Both the position numbers and the translations under genes were made by a program. Below, one piece after another: positions 6,459 through 14,665 of a DNA stretch of 64,000 bases. Every line of letters begins with the position of its first letter. The first letter of the stretch is position 1. Below the pieces are notes generated by a model that was not told the DNA's origin, made no database searches, and saw only the letters and a program-made list of their open reading frames with translations. The DNA comes from Bifidobacterium cebidarum (lineage in GTDB: Bacteria > Actinomycetota > Actinomycetes > Actinomycetales > Bifidobacteriaceae): assembly GCF_009193305.1 (NCBI RefSeq), contig NZ_WBVS01000001.1, positions 460,817-524,816 on the forward strand, in the 5' to 3' direction.

Positions 6459-7890
6459 GGGTGGCACGGAACGGAACCAGGAACGGGAGACCCTGGGCTG
6501 GCGTCTGGCCGGCATCGCCAGGATGATGGGCACGCCGCTGATTCCATGGCAGCGGCACGTGGCCGACGTGGCCTGTGAAATCGACCCGGAGACCGGAACG
6601 TTCTTCTACGACACCGTGGTGATATCCACTCCCCGCCAGTGCGGCAAATCCGCTCTCGTGGACGCGTCCGACACGTTCAACGCTTCACTTGGCCGACGCC
6701 GGCGCATTGCCTACGCGGCGCAGACAGGCAAGGATGCGGAGGATCACTTCAAGGAATACGCCGAACTTATCCAGGGCACGCGTCTGAACCAGAAGATAGA
6801 CAAGTTCAGGTTCAGCAACGGCGGCATGAACGTGACCTTCACGAACGGCAGCACGATAACGCCCATGGCCATGACGAAGGTGGCCGGTCACGGCAAGCAG
6901 ATGGACAAGGTGACCATCGATGAGGCCTTCTCCTTGACGAAGGAGGCCGGCGACACCATCATGGACGCCATCATTCCGACCATGAACACCCGGCTGAAAC
7001 ACACCGGCATCACGGCGCAACGGTGGATAACCTCGACCGAGGGCAATTCAGAATCTACGTATTTCAACCCGCTGCTGGACGGGCTGCGCTCCGGTGACGT
7101 ACCGCAACGCACCTGCTGGTTCGATTTCGGCATTCCCTCCGACGCGGACCCCGAGGACCTCGATGTGGTCATGCGCTATCATCCTGCGGCCGGTTATCTG
7201 TGGTACAAGCCCCAGTTGCGGGACTTCCGGGAAAGCTTCGGCGACAACACGGCCGGCTGGGCGCGAGCGTTCGGCAACCGGCGCGACATGGGTGTTTCCG
7301 ACAGGGTGATAGACCCAGACCTGTGGGAGTCGAGCGCGACCGCACCGGTGAGGGTGGAGGACATCAACGGCCGGCCGCTCGTGTTCGCCGCCGCCGTGGA
7401 CGTGGACGCCACCACCACCAGCGTCAGCGTCGGCATCGTCAACCCTGACGGCACCATAACCACGCAATTGCTGAAGACCATGCCAGGCACCGGCGACGCC
7501 CCGGAGGAAATCACCAGACTGTGCACCGACTACGCGGCCCCGCTGGTCATGGACTCGAAGGGGCCCAACGGCGACCTGTACGACCGACTCACCCAACTCA
7601 CCGACAGTTACGGCGATCCACTCATCCGTTTCGTGGAGATGAGCGCCGGCGACTACCTGACCGTAGGCCAGTCCTATGTGAGCGGATTGCAGAATCATAC
7701 CGTGCTCCATGCCATCGACGGGGAACTTGACATGAGCGTGGCCATGAGCGCACGCACATGGTCGGGCGACGCATGGCGCATAACCAGACGCGGAAGCACG
7801 GGCCTGACCTCGCCGCTTGAATCATGCATGTTGGCCGCGTGGGGCGCCGTGCACCGTCCCGAAGACTCCGGACCCCTGCAAATCTACTGA
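6448..7890 (+). CDS. Phage terminase large subunit
   Basis: This 480-residue ATPase-nuclease pumps DNA into the prohead. The Walker-A-like motif STPRQCGKSAL is at about residues 60-70, Walker B VTIDEAF at 156-162, and the C-terminal nuclease region has acidic positions in AAAVDVDATTT and VMDSKGPNGD. I take the ATG at 6448, which overlaps the small subunit and has a GGGGAG box; the longer open frame upstream is antisense-like. Confidence 0.92.
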   Translation: MLIRGGTERNQERETLGWRLAGIARMMGTPLIPWQRHVADVACEIDPETGTFFYDTVVISTPRQCGKSALVDASDTFNASLGRRRRIAYAAQTGKDAEDHFKEYAELIQGTRLNQKIDKFRFSNGGMNVTFTNGSTITPMAMTKVAGHGKQMDKVTIDEAFSLTKEAGDTIMDAIIPTMNTRLKHTGITAQRWITSTEGNSESTYFNPLLDGLRSGDVPQRTCWFDFGIPSDADPEDLDVVMRYHPAAGYLWYKPQLRDFRESFGDNTAGWARAFGNRRDMGVSDRVIDPDLWESSATAPVRVEDINGRPLVFAAAVDVDATTTSVSVGIVNPDGTITTQLLKTMPGTGDAPEEITRLCTDYAAPLVMDSKGPNGDLYDRLTQLTDSYGDPLIRFVEMSAGDYLTVGQSYVSGLQNHTVLHAIDGELDMSVAMSARTWSGDAWRITRRGSTGLTSPLESCMLAAWGAVHRPEDSGPLQIY

Positions 7891-7894
7891 CCGT

Positions 7895-7954
7895 TTGGCG
7901 GTACTTGGCGGTACTTGGCGGTACTTGGCGGTACTTGGCGGTACTTGGCGGCAC
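7895..7954 (+). repeat. Tandem 10-bp repeat, six units
   Basis: The unit TTGGCGGTAC is repeated five times exactly and a sixth time with one change (TTGGCGGCAC), in the 106-bp gap between terminase and portal. The gap reads open in the portal frame, but the translated repeat does not look like protein. It could be a regulator site, a slippage-prone spacer, or a site for a packaging protein. Confidence 0.9.
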
Positions 7955-7996
7955 GGTGGTGGACGGAAACCGAATCAGACTCGCATAATCGGCGGC

Positions 7997-9121
7997 ATGA
8001 ACAACCGTCTGAGTCTCTGGGATCGTATGAAGCTCGCCGGGCGTATCCTGACCCGCAGTGATGCGGATGATATGCCCGATGGAGTCAGGCCGCCCAGTCG
8101 TGAGCCGGTGTGCGACCCGTTGAGCCTGTCCACCGTGTTCCGCGGAGTGCAGGTGTTGCAGACCGCGATAACCGGTCTGCCGATCCACGAGATGCGCGGC
8201 GGGTTGAAGCTCGACACCGTGAGCTCGCTGATCCTCCAACCCGACGTGAACCGAAGCCGCCGCGACTTCCTCGCCGACATGGTGGCCAGCATGGTATTGG
8301 ACGGCAACGCTTTCGTTCGACTCGTGCGATACACCGGCGAAGTCGTGACCTGCGAGGTGCTGCCGCCCTCGCTCGTGACCGTCTCGGACGACGGCAAGGA
8401 CCCAGCAGCGCCGAAGCTCCGTTACTCGTATCTCGGTGTGGACTACACGGCCGACCAGATCGTGCACTGCAAGTTTTTAAACGTGCCCGGTCGACTGCGA
8501 GGCCTCGGCCCCATCAGCGCGGCACGCGAGGAAGTCGAAAGCGCGCAGCAGGCGCGGGACTACAAGGCCCGCTTCTACACCGATTCCAGCAACCTCAAGG
8601 GCTACCTGTCCACCGAGGACAAGGTGACGCCCAACATCGCCAGGAACGCGAAAGAGGCATGGAAGGCCACCGGAACCGCGGGCGACATCAAGGTGCTGGG
8701 CAGCAAGCTGAAATACGTGCCGCTGGACATGAAGCCGGCCGACTTGCAGTTTTTGGAAACCCAGAAGTTCGACACCACGCAGATCGCGCGACTGTTGGGC
8801 ATTCCCGCGTCCATCATGCTCGCCGCAGTCGATGGCAGCAATCTCACCTATTCGAACATCGAGCAAAGCTGGATTGAGTTCGCCGACTACACGCTGGCCG
8901 CCTACGCGGGCGAGATAGAGGAACTGTTCAACCGGCTGCTGCCGCGCGGGAGAACGGCCGCGTTCGACTGGGATTCAAGTCGCCGCGCCGACATGAGCGA
9001 CCGTTTCAACGCATACAAGACCGCCCTCGAATCAGGGTGGATGGAAATCAACGAGGTGCGCGCACGCGAGGCCCTGCCCCCGCTCATCAACGCGCCGCAA
9101 CCGGAAGAGGTGAACCAGTGA
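7997..9121 (+). CDS. Phage portal protein (HK97 type)
   Basis: This 374-residue portal forms the dodecameric vertex through which DNA enters. Typical segments are PLSLSTVFRGVQVLQTAITGLP near the N-terminus, FLADMVASMVLDGNAFVRLV in the middle, and the IARLLGIPASIM loop near residue 270. I chose ATG 7997. It has no clear ribosome site, but CATAAT seven bases upstream suggests a leaderless start. It ends overlapping the protease-capsid GTG. Confidence 0.9.
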   Translation: MNNRLSLWDRMKLAGRILTRSDADDMPDGVRPPSREPVCDPLSLSTVFRGVQVLQTAITGLPIHEMRGGLKLDTVSSLILQPDVNRSRRDFLADMVASMVLDGNAFVRLVRYTGEVVTCEVLPPSLVTVSDDGKDPAAPKLRYSYLGVDYTADQIVHCKFLNVPGRLRGLGPISAAREEVESAQQARDYKARFYTDSSNLKGYLSTEDKVTPNIARNAKEAWKATGTAGDIKVLGSKLKYVPLDMKPADLQFLETQKFDTTQIARLLGIPASIMLAAVDGSNLTYSNIEQSWIEFADYTLAAYAGEIEELFNRLLPRGRTAAFDWDSSRRADMSDRFNAYKTALESGWMEINEVRAREALPPLINAPQPEEVNQ

Positions 9122-10713
9122 ACCGTCATGAAATCGGATTCAAAGGCATATGCCTACGTGCTGCTGAGGAAGGCGACGGCCGCACATTGGAAGGCATCGC
9201 CGTGCCCTTCGGCAGCATCATCGACACCTGGGAGGGAGCCGAGACCTTCGACCCCGACTGCCGTTTCGATGACGTGGACAACGCCAAGCTCTGCTACCAG
9301 CACGGCGAACTCATCGGCCGCATCACGGGAGCGGAAAGCCGCGACGACGGTCTGCACATCACCGCCAGAATCTCGGACACGCAGCGAGGCCGCGACGTGG
9401 TGGCCCTCCTTCGAGACGGCGCTCTCGACTCCCTGTCTGTCGGCTTCATCCCAGTGCAGGACGAAACCGACAAGCAGGGCATCACCCACCGCAAGCGTGT
9501 CCGCCTGTTGGAAACAAGCGTGGTCAGCTGGCCCGCCTATGAGGCGGCGAAAATCACCGGCCAACGCAGCGCCGCCGAAACGAACACCCCGGAAATCGAA
9601 AAACACGATCCATCGAAGGAAAGCGAGGAAACCCGAATGGACAAGGAACTGGAAGAACTGCTGAACGGCATCAAGGACGAGCAGCGCAGCATGAAGGCCG
9701 CGCTGGCCCACGCCGGCGCGCCGGAGAAACCGAAGCCGCTGGGCGCGGAATACCGTACAGCCGGCGATTACCTCCAGGCCCTCTACCGAGGTGAGGAAGC
9801 CGCCGTGAACCTCATGCACGAATGCCGCGACCTGATCGTCACCGGCGACACCGGCAACACGTCCACCTGGATCGCGGACGACCTGCGACTGATCCAGATG
9901 CGCCGCAAGGTCACGAACCTCCTGACCCATGACACGCTGCCGGCCAAGGGCATGACCATGGAGTACAACGTGGTGGCCACCGACACCACGACCACCGGCA
10001 AGCAGGCGAAGGAAGGTGACGCGCTGCCGTTCGGCAAGGTCACGTTCGGCACCAAGAGCGTCGGCATCGACACTTACGGCGGCTACACCACGCTGAGCCG
10101 TCAGACCATCGAACGCAGCACCACGCCAATGCTCAACACCGCCCTGGCCGCGCTGCGCAACGCGTATGCGAAGGCAACCGAAACCGCCGTGCGCACCTAC
10201 CTGTACGACACCATCGCCACCCAGCGCGACGCCACCACCGGAGCGAACAAGATCGACGCGCCCGCCGCCCTGGCCGCTATGACCATCGACCAGTGGGCCG
10301 CGCTCATCATGGACGCCGCCGAACTCGCCGACGATCGCAACGTCAACCTCACCCGCTTGGGCGTCAGCAAGGACGTGATGGCCGCTCTCATCAAACTGAA
10401 GGACACCGGCAGCCGCTTCTTCGACCTTTCCGGCGACGGCAGCGACACCATCGGCAGCTTCGACCTTACCGGCATCGCCGGCCGCTTCCTGCGAGTCCCC
10501 GTGCAGATGCTGCCGAAGGCCCCGACCGGAACCGCCTGCTTCATCGACCCCGAAGCCGTCACCGTATGGGAGTCGGGTGGCCCCACCCAGCTGAGCGACG
10601 GCGACCCGACCAAACTCACCGAGAACTATTCGGTCTATGGCTATCTCGCCGTGGCCGCCACGCAGCCTCTGGGCCTGATCCCCGTCAAGTTCGCGGCCAA
10701 CGCGGGTGCGTGA
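9118..10713 (+). CDS. Prohead protease-major capsid fusion protein
   Basis: This is one 531-residue frame without an internal stop. Residues 1-165 match HK97-type prohead protease (H62 in YQHGELIGRITG, Ser in LDSLSVGF near 105-107). From about residue 174 it reads as an HK97-fold major capsid protein (MDKELEELLNGIKDEQ, a helical delta region, then the capsid core). Most HK97-like phages encode these separately. An in-frame ATG at 9637 with a GAGGAAA sequence before it could give free capsid protein as well. The GTG at 9118 overlaps the portal stop and has a GGAAGAGGTG box. Confidence 0.85.
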   Translation: MNRHEIGFKGICLRAAEEGDGRTLEGIAVPFGSIIDTWEGAETFDPDCRFDDVDNAKLCYQHGELIGRITGAESRDDGLHITARISDTQRGRDVVALLRDGALDSLSVGFIPVQDETDKQGITHRKRVRLLETSVVSWPAYEAAKITGQRSAAETNTPEIEKHDPSKESEETRMDKELEELLNGIKDEQRSMKAALAHAGAPEKPKPLGAEYRTAGDYLQALYRGEEAAVNLMHECRDLIVTGDTGNTSTWIADDLRLIQMRRKVTNLLTHDTLPAKGMTMEYNVVATDTTTTGKQAKEGDALPFGKVTFGTKSVGIDTYGGYTTLSRQTIERSTTPMLNTALAALRNAYAKATETAVRTYLYDTIATQRDATTGANKIDAPAALAAMTIDQWAALIMDAAELADDRNVNLTRLGVSKDVMAALIKLKDTGSRFFDLSGDGSDTIGSFDLTGIAGRFLRVPVQMLPKAPTGTACFIDPEAVTVWESGGPTQLSDGDPTKLTENYSVYGYLAVAATQPLGLIPVKFAANAGA

Positions 10714-10715
10714 TC

Positions 10716-11051
10716 ATGGCCGAACCCGATTGGTCCGACTACGAGGCGGCGGTCCGCGATGAAATCGGCGTGCCAGCCGGTGACGAAGAGCGCATCAGAC
10801 GCGCCATCGCATCCGCCATGGCTTACGTGACGGGAGCGATAGGCGGCTACACGGTGTCGGATACGGTGCGTGCGGATTGCGTGGCCGCGTGCGCCGCCGA
10901 CCTGTACAACATGAGGGACGCGCGCCTGGGCGTGATGAACGTGGCGGACGGCACCCTGGAACCGTTCAGGATATCCAGCGACCCGCTGCGCAGCGTCTGG
11001 CAGAAACTCAACGCCGCCGGCGTGCCCACCGGGGGAATGGTGATCGCATGA
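10716..11051 (+). CDS. Head-tail connector protein (gp6-like)
   Basis: This 111-residue helical protein (MAEPDWSDYEAAVRDEIGVP) is in the position of the head-completion adaptor that binds the portal after packaging. The pattern of an N-terminal acidic helix, a long alanine-rich helix, and DLYNMRD is like the HK97 gp6/DNA-packaging family. It starts two bases after the capsid stop and overlaps the next gene by ATGA. Confidence 0.7.
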   Translation: MAEPDWSDYEAAVRDEIGVPAGDEERIRRAIASAMAYVTGAIGGYTVSDTVRADCVAACAADLYNMRDARLGVMNVADGTLEPFRISSDPLRSVWQKLNAAGVPTGGMVIA

Positions 11052-11422
11052 GCAGCCTGATCGTGGAACAACGCGACCGTCTCGCAATGAGACTGCGGGA
11101 GACCCTGGGCGGCATGGCGGCCGTCGTCACCGACGACGCGCAGAAGGCCAGGCCTCAGGCCGACCGCATCGCCGTGCTCATCGAATGGCCGGACATCGAC
11201 TATCCGACATGGGGCAACGACCCCGAGACCACATGGCGTGTGGACCTCATCGCCGGAACCATGGCCACCCAGGCCAGAAGCCTCGAAACCATCGGCAAGG
11301 CGCTCGACCTCATCGCAGGAACCGACCTGTGCGTCATCCAGGCGAGGGCCGTCACCTTCACGCTCTCCGGCGTGGGGGACCTCTCCGCCTACCAGCTGAC
11401 CATCAACCCATCGGACCTATAG
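11048..11422 (+). CDS. Tail terminator / minor tail protein
   Basis: This 124-residue protein lies between the connector and the major tail protein, where siphoviruses place the tail terminator or head-tail joining protein. The strand-rich sequence (RIAVLIEWPDIDYPTWGND, TWRVDLIAGT) fits that fold. The assignment is mainly by synteny. It overlaps the upstream stop by four bases. Confidence 0.55.
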   Translation: MSSLIVEQRDRLAMRLRETLGGMAAVVTDDAQKARPQADRIAVLIEWPDIDYPTWGNDPETTWRVDLIAGTMATQARSLETIGKALDLIAGTDLCVIQARAVTFTLSGVGDLSAYQLTINPSDL

Positions 11423-11434
11423 AAAGGAACAAGA

Positions 11435-11863
11435 ATGGCCGACAAGATTCGCACCCTTGGCCCCGGAAGCCTCGTCATCGGGGCCGACGCGGACGCATAC
11501 AAGCTCGATGTGGACTGCACGAGCGTGGAGCTTGCGCCGGACAACTCCAGCGAGGATCCTGACAACTTCCTCGACGGACACGAGGAAGGCGGCGCGCTGA
11601 CCACATCATGGAAGCTTTCCGGCAGCATCGGCGAAGACTATTCCATGACCGGCGCCCAGGTGTATTGCCTGGACCACGCCGGCGAACTGAAGCACGCCAA
11701 GTTCATCCCGAACACCAAGGGCTCGCTCCAATTGGACCTGGACGTGACCATCGCGCCCATCGCGTTCGGCGGCGATGTGAAGACCCGCAACAAGAAGGAC
11801 TTCGAGTTTGCCGCCACCAACGTGAAGGCCTCCGCATACACGACGGCCGCCGAGGGAGCCTGA
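11435..11863 (+). CDS. Major tail protein
   Basis: This 142-residue beta-rich protein has the composition of a tail-tube subunit (TSWKLSGSIGEDYSMTGAQ, SLQLDLDVTIAP). It starts with a clear AAAGGAAC box and lies just before the gp10-like joining protein and the tail chaperones. Many copies polymerise to form the tail tube. Confidence 0.7.
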   Translation: MADKIRTLGPGSLVIGADADAYKLDVDCTSVELAPDNSSEDPDNFLDGHEEGGALTTSWKLSGSIGEDYSMTGAQVYCLDHAGELKHAKFIPNTKGSLQLDLDVTIAPIAFGGDVKTRNKKDFEFAATNVKASAYTTAAEGA

Positions 11864-12246
11864 TGGCCGACCGGGCCCTGTACGTGGTCGGGCAGAAACG
11901 ATTCGTGGCCACGATGCGCAAGGCCGGCGCCGACATGAAGGAACTCAAATCGGTGAACCGTCAGGCCGCCGACCTCGCGGCCCCGGCCGTCCGGAGCCGT
12001 GCGCCGCACGGCAAGAGCGGGAAACTCGCCGCCAGCATCCGCGCGGGAGCCACGCAGAAGGCCGGCGTTGTGCGCGCCGGCCGCAAGTCCGTGCCTTACG
12101 CGGGCGTTATCAATTACGGGTGGCCCAAACGGCACATCAGACCGAGAACGTTCGTGAACGACGCAGTGGCCGCCACCGAACCCGAATGGACACGGCTTTA
12201 CGAGCAATTCATCAGGAAGACATTGAACCAAGTGCAAGGAGCATGA
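11863..12246 (+). CDS. HK97 gp10-like head-tail joining protein
   Basis: This 127-residue protein has the gp10-family signature: SGKLAASIRAG, then YAGVINYGWPKRHIRPRTF near the C-terminus. This family completes the head-tail interface. It overlaps the major tail stop by one base. Its place after rather than before the major tail gene is a small departure from the usual order. Confidence 0.8.
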   Translation: MADRALYVVGQKRFVATMRKAGADMKELKSVNRQAADLAAPAVRSRAPHGKSGKLAASIRAGATQKAGVVRAGRKSVPYAGVINYGWPKRHIRPRTFVNDAVAATEPEWTRLYEQFIRKTLNQVQGA

Positions 12247-12247
12247 C

Positions 12248-12511
12248 ATGAGCAAACGACCGACCGCGAAGGTCACCTATACGGACGGCCATACGGAAGA
12301 GGCGCCGATCTCTCCCCGAGTCGTCACCGGCATGGAGGAGCACGCGCAGAAGGAAGGCTGGACGCCGGGCGAAGGCAGCAAGCTTCGGCAGTCCTACTAC
12401 ATGGCGTATCTCGCGCAGCGGTACGCGGGCAACACGCAGATTCCCTATGAGAAATGGCTCGACGCCGTGGATGAAATCGAGGTGGAGACGCCGGGAAACC
12501 CTACCGAATAG
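12248..12511 (+). CDS. Tail assembly chaperone, short form (G-like)
   Basis: This 87-residue protein is the zero-frame product of the tail chaperone pair, which coats the tape measure during tail assembly. It begins MSKRPTAKVTYTDGHTEE and ends ETPGNPTE. The upstream AAGGAG box is clear. Near its end lies the slippery heptamer that gives the longer form. Confidence 0.8.
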   Translation: MSKRPTAKVTYTDGHTEEAPISPRVVTGMEEHAQKEGWTPGEGSKLRQSYYMAYLAQRYAGNTQIPYEKWLDAVDEIEVETPGNPTE

Positions 12512-12678
12512 AGGCGTGGGACGACGGTTCGCTGGGCCGTCTCTCGCTGATCCTCGCCGCCCGGTTCGGCGGCACCCCGTGGGAATGGCGGCAGAAGGCC
12601 AGCGAACTCGACTGGGGAACGGGCATCGAACTGCTCATGGAGGAAATGGAACGCATGGAGGAGGTGGACCATGGCTAA
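12248..12678 (+). CDS. Tail assembly chaperone, -1 frameshift product (GT-like)
   Basis: GGGAAAC at 12493-12499 is in the correct phase (G GGA AAC) for -1 slippage. Reading then continues PYRIEAWDDGSLGRLSLILAA... for 59 residues and stops at 12678, giving about 143 residues. The extension (TPWEWRQKASELDWGTGIELL) looks like the usual T domain of siphoviral chaperones and has no start codon or ribosome site of its own. The tape-measure ATG lies inside its end, as in lambda. Confidence 0.85.
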
Positions 12679-14665
12679 GAGCGCGATCATGTCGGTACGC
12701 ATCACCGGCAACTCGGACGACGCCGTGAAGGCGCTCTCCAGGGTGACGGGCAAGGCCGCCGCGTTCGGCTCGTTCATGGGCGGCGCGGCCCTCAAGGGCG
12801 TGAGCGCTCTCTGGGACACGCTCAAGGGCTTCACGTCGGACGTGATGGCCATGAGCGATTCGACCGACAAGTTCAAGAACACGATGAGCTTCGCCGGCTT
12901 CGACACCACCGCAATCGACAAGGCGTCCAAGGCGGCGCGCAAATACGCCGACGAAACCGTTTACGACCTTTCCACCGTACAGAACACCACCGCCCAGCTC
13001 GCGGCCAACGGCATCGGCGACTATACCGGCCTGACCCAGGCCGCCGGCAACCTCAACGCGGTGGCGGGCGGTAATGCGGAGACGTTCAAGAGCGTGGCCA
13101 TGATGCTCACCCAGACCGCCGGCGCGGGCAAACTCACCACGGAGAACTGGAACCAGCTCACCGACGCGATACCGGGCGCCAGCGGCAAGCTCCAGGAAGC
13201 CATGCGCAAGGCAGGAGCCTATACCGGCAACTTCCGCGACGCCATGGCGAACGGCGAGATAACCGCCGAAGAGTTCAACCAGGCGCTGCTCCAGCTCGGC
13301 ATGACCGACGTGGCCAGACAGGCCGCCACCAGCACGCAGACCATGGAAGGCGCGATGGGCAATCTGGAGGCCGCCGTGACCGGCGGTCTCACGGATGCCT
13401 TCGACCTGCTGAAGCCCACCATCACATCGGCGATGGGCACGGCCGCCGAAAAGGTCACCGAGTTCTCCGGCAAGGCCACCACGGCCATCAAGGGCGTTAT
13501 CTCGTTCGTCCGGGACGGGGACTTCACCAGCGAGTTCGCGCAGGCGTTCAACGTCACCGAGGACTCGCCGGTGGTGGATTTCCTCTTCACGCTAAGGGAC
13601 ACCGCCGTGGGAGTGTTCGACGCGGTAAAGTCACGGGCCGATTCGCTCAAGACGGGGTTCGACTCCCTCACGCAGGGCATCGGTGCGGTATTGGGCCCCG
13701 TGATCCAGTTCGCCACCGACTCGCTCGGATTGACCAACAATCTGGACGCCGGGGCCACGGCCTCGCAGACGTTCGGGGATATGCTCGGCTTCATCTCCGA
13801 CACGCTCCAGACGGCCGGCACATGGTTGCAGCAGAACAGCCAATGGCTCGGCGCTCTCGTGGTCGGCATCGGCGGAGCCGTGGCCGCCTATCAGGCATGG
13901 CAGACCGCGATAGCCGTATGGCAGACCGCGACCCGGATCGCCACCGGAGTACAGACCGCGTTCAACCTCGTGATGAACGCCAATCCCATCATGCTCGTCA
14001 TCACCGCCATAGCCGCATTGGTGGCCGCGCTTGTCTACTTCTTCACCCAGACCGAGACCGGCCGGCGGATATGGTCGAGCTTCACCAACTGGCTCGGCAC
14101 CTGCGTAAACAACATCATCGGCTTCTTCCAGGCGCTGCCCGGCCGCATACGCGAGTTCTTCAGCAACGCGGCACAGGGGGCCACGGACACATGGAACAAC
14201 GTGGTCAGCTGGTTCTCCGGTCTGCCTGGCCGCATCCTTGGAGCCATCGGCAACGTCGGAAGCCTTTTATGGAACGCCGGCTCGTCCATAATCAACGGTT
14301 TCCTGAACGGCCTGAAAAGCGCCTGGAACGGCGTGACCGACTTCGTGGGAGGCATCGCCGACTGGATCGCGGAGCACAAAGGCCCGGCCAGCTACGACAA
14401 GAAACTGCTCGTGAAAAACGGCCGGCTCATCATGAAGGGCCTCGCCGCAGGCATGGACTCGGGCTTCGACACCGACGTTCGCCGCGCCGTCAAACGCATC
14501 AACACCGGCATGGGACGGCTCGCCTTCGAAACACCGACCGCAACCGGGACACAGACGGTAGGCGACACTTACAACATCACGGTGCAGACCGGCGTGGGCG
14601 ACAAATACGAGATAGGCAAGGAAATAGTCAAATACATCAAAACATATAAGGGGACACTCTCATGA
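12671..14665 (+). CDS. Tape measure protein
   Basis: This 664-residue protein sets tail length. It has a long helical N-terminal half rich in Ala, Thr and Gln (SFMGGAALKGVSALWD, AQLAANGIGDYTGLTQ), a hydrophobic region around residues 390-470, and Trp-rich repeats (VVSWFSGLPGRILGAIGNVG). At 664 residues it predicts a short tail of roughly 100 nm by the usual 1.5 angstrom per residue rule, in keeping with the small genome. It starts inside the chaperone extension. Confidence 0.9.
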   Translation: MAKSAIMSVRITGNSDDAVKALSRVTGKAAAFGSFMGGAALKGVSALWDTLKGFTSDVMAMSDSTDKFKNTMSFAGFDTTAIDKASKAARKYADETVYDLSTVQNTTAQLAANGIGDYTGLTQAAGNLNAVAGGNAETFKSVAMMLTQTAGAGKLTTENWNQLTDAIPGASGKLQEAMRKAGAYTGNFRDAMANGEITAEEFNQALLQLGMTDVARQAATSTQTMEGAMGNLEAAVTGGLTDAFDLLKPTITSAMGTAAEKVTEFSGKATTAIKGVISFVRDGDFTSEFAQAFNVTEDSPVVDFLFTLRDTAVGVFDAVKSRADSLKTGFDSLTQGIGAVLGPVIQFATDSLGLTNNLDAGATASQTFGDMLGFISDTLQTAGTWLQQNSQWLGALVVGIGGAVAAYQAWQTAIAVWQTATRIATGVQTAFNLVMNANPIMLVITAIAALVAALVYFFTQTETGRRIWSSFTNWLGTCVNNIIGFFQALPGRIREFFSNAAQGATDTWNNVVSWFSGLPGRILGAIGNVGSLLWNAGSSIINGFLNGLKSAWNGVTDFVGGIADWIAEHKGPASYDKKLLVKNGRLIMKGLAAGMDSGFDTDVRRAVKRINTGMGRLAFETPTATGTQTVGDTYNITVQTGVGDKYEIGKEIVKYIKTYKGTLS

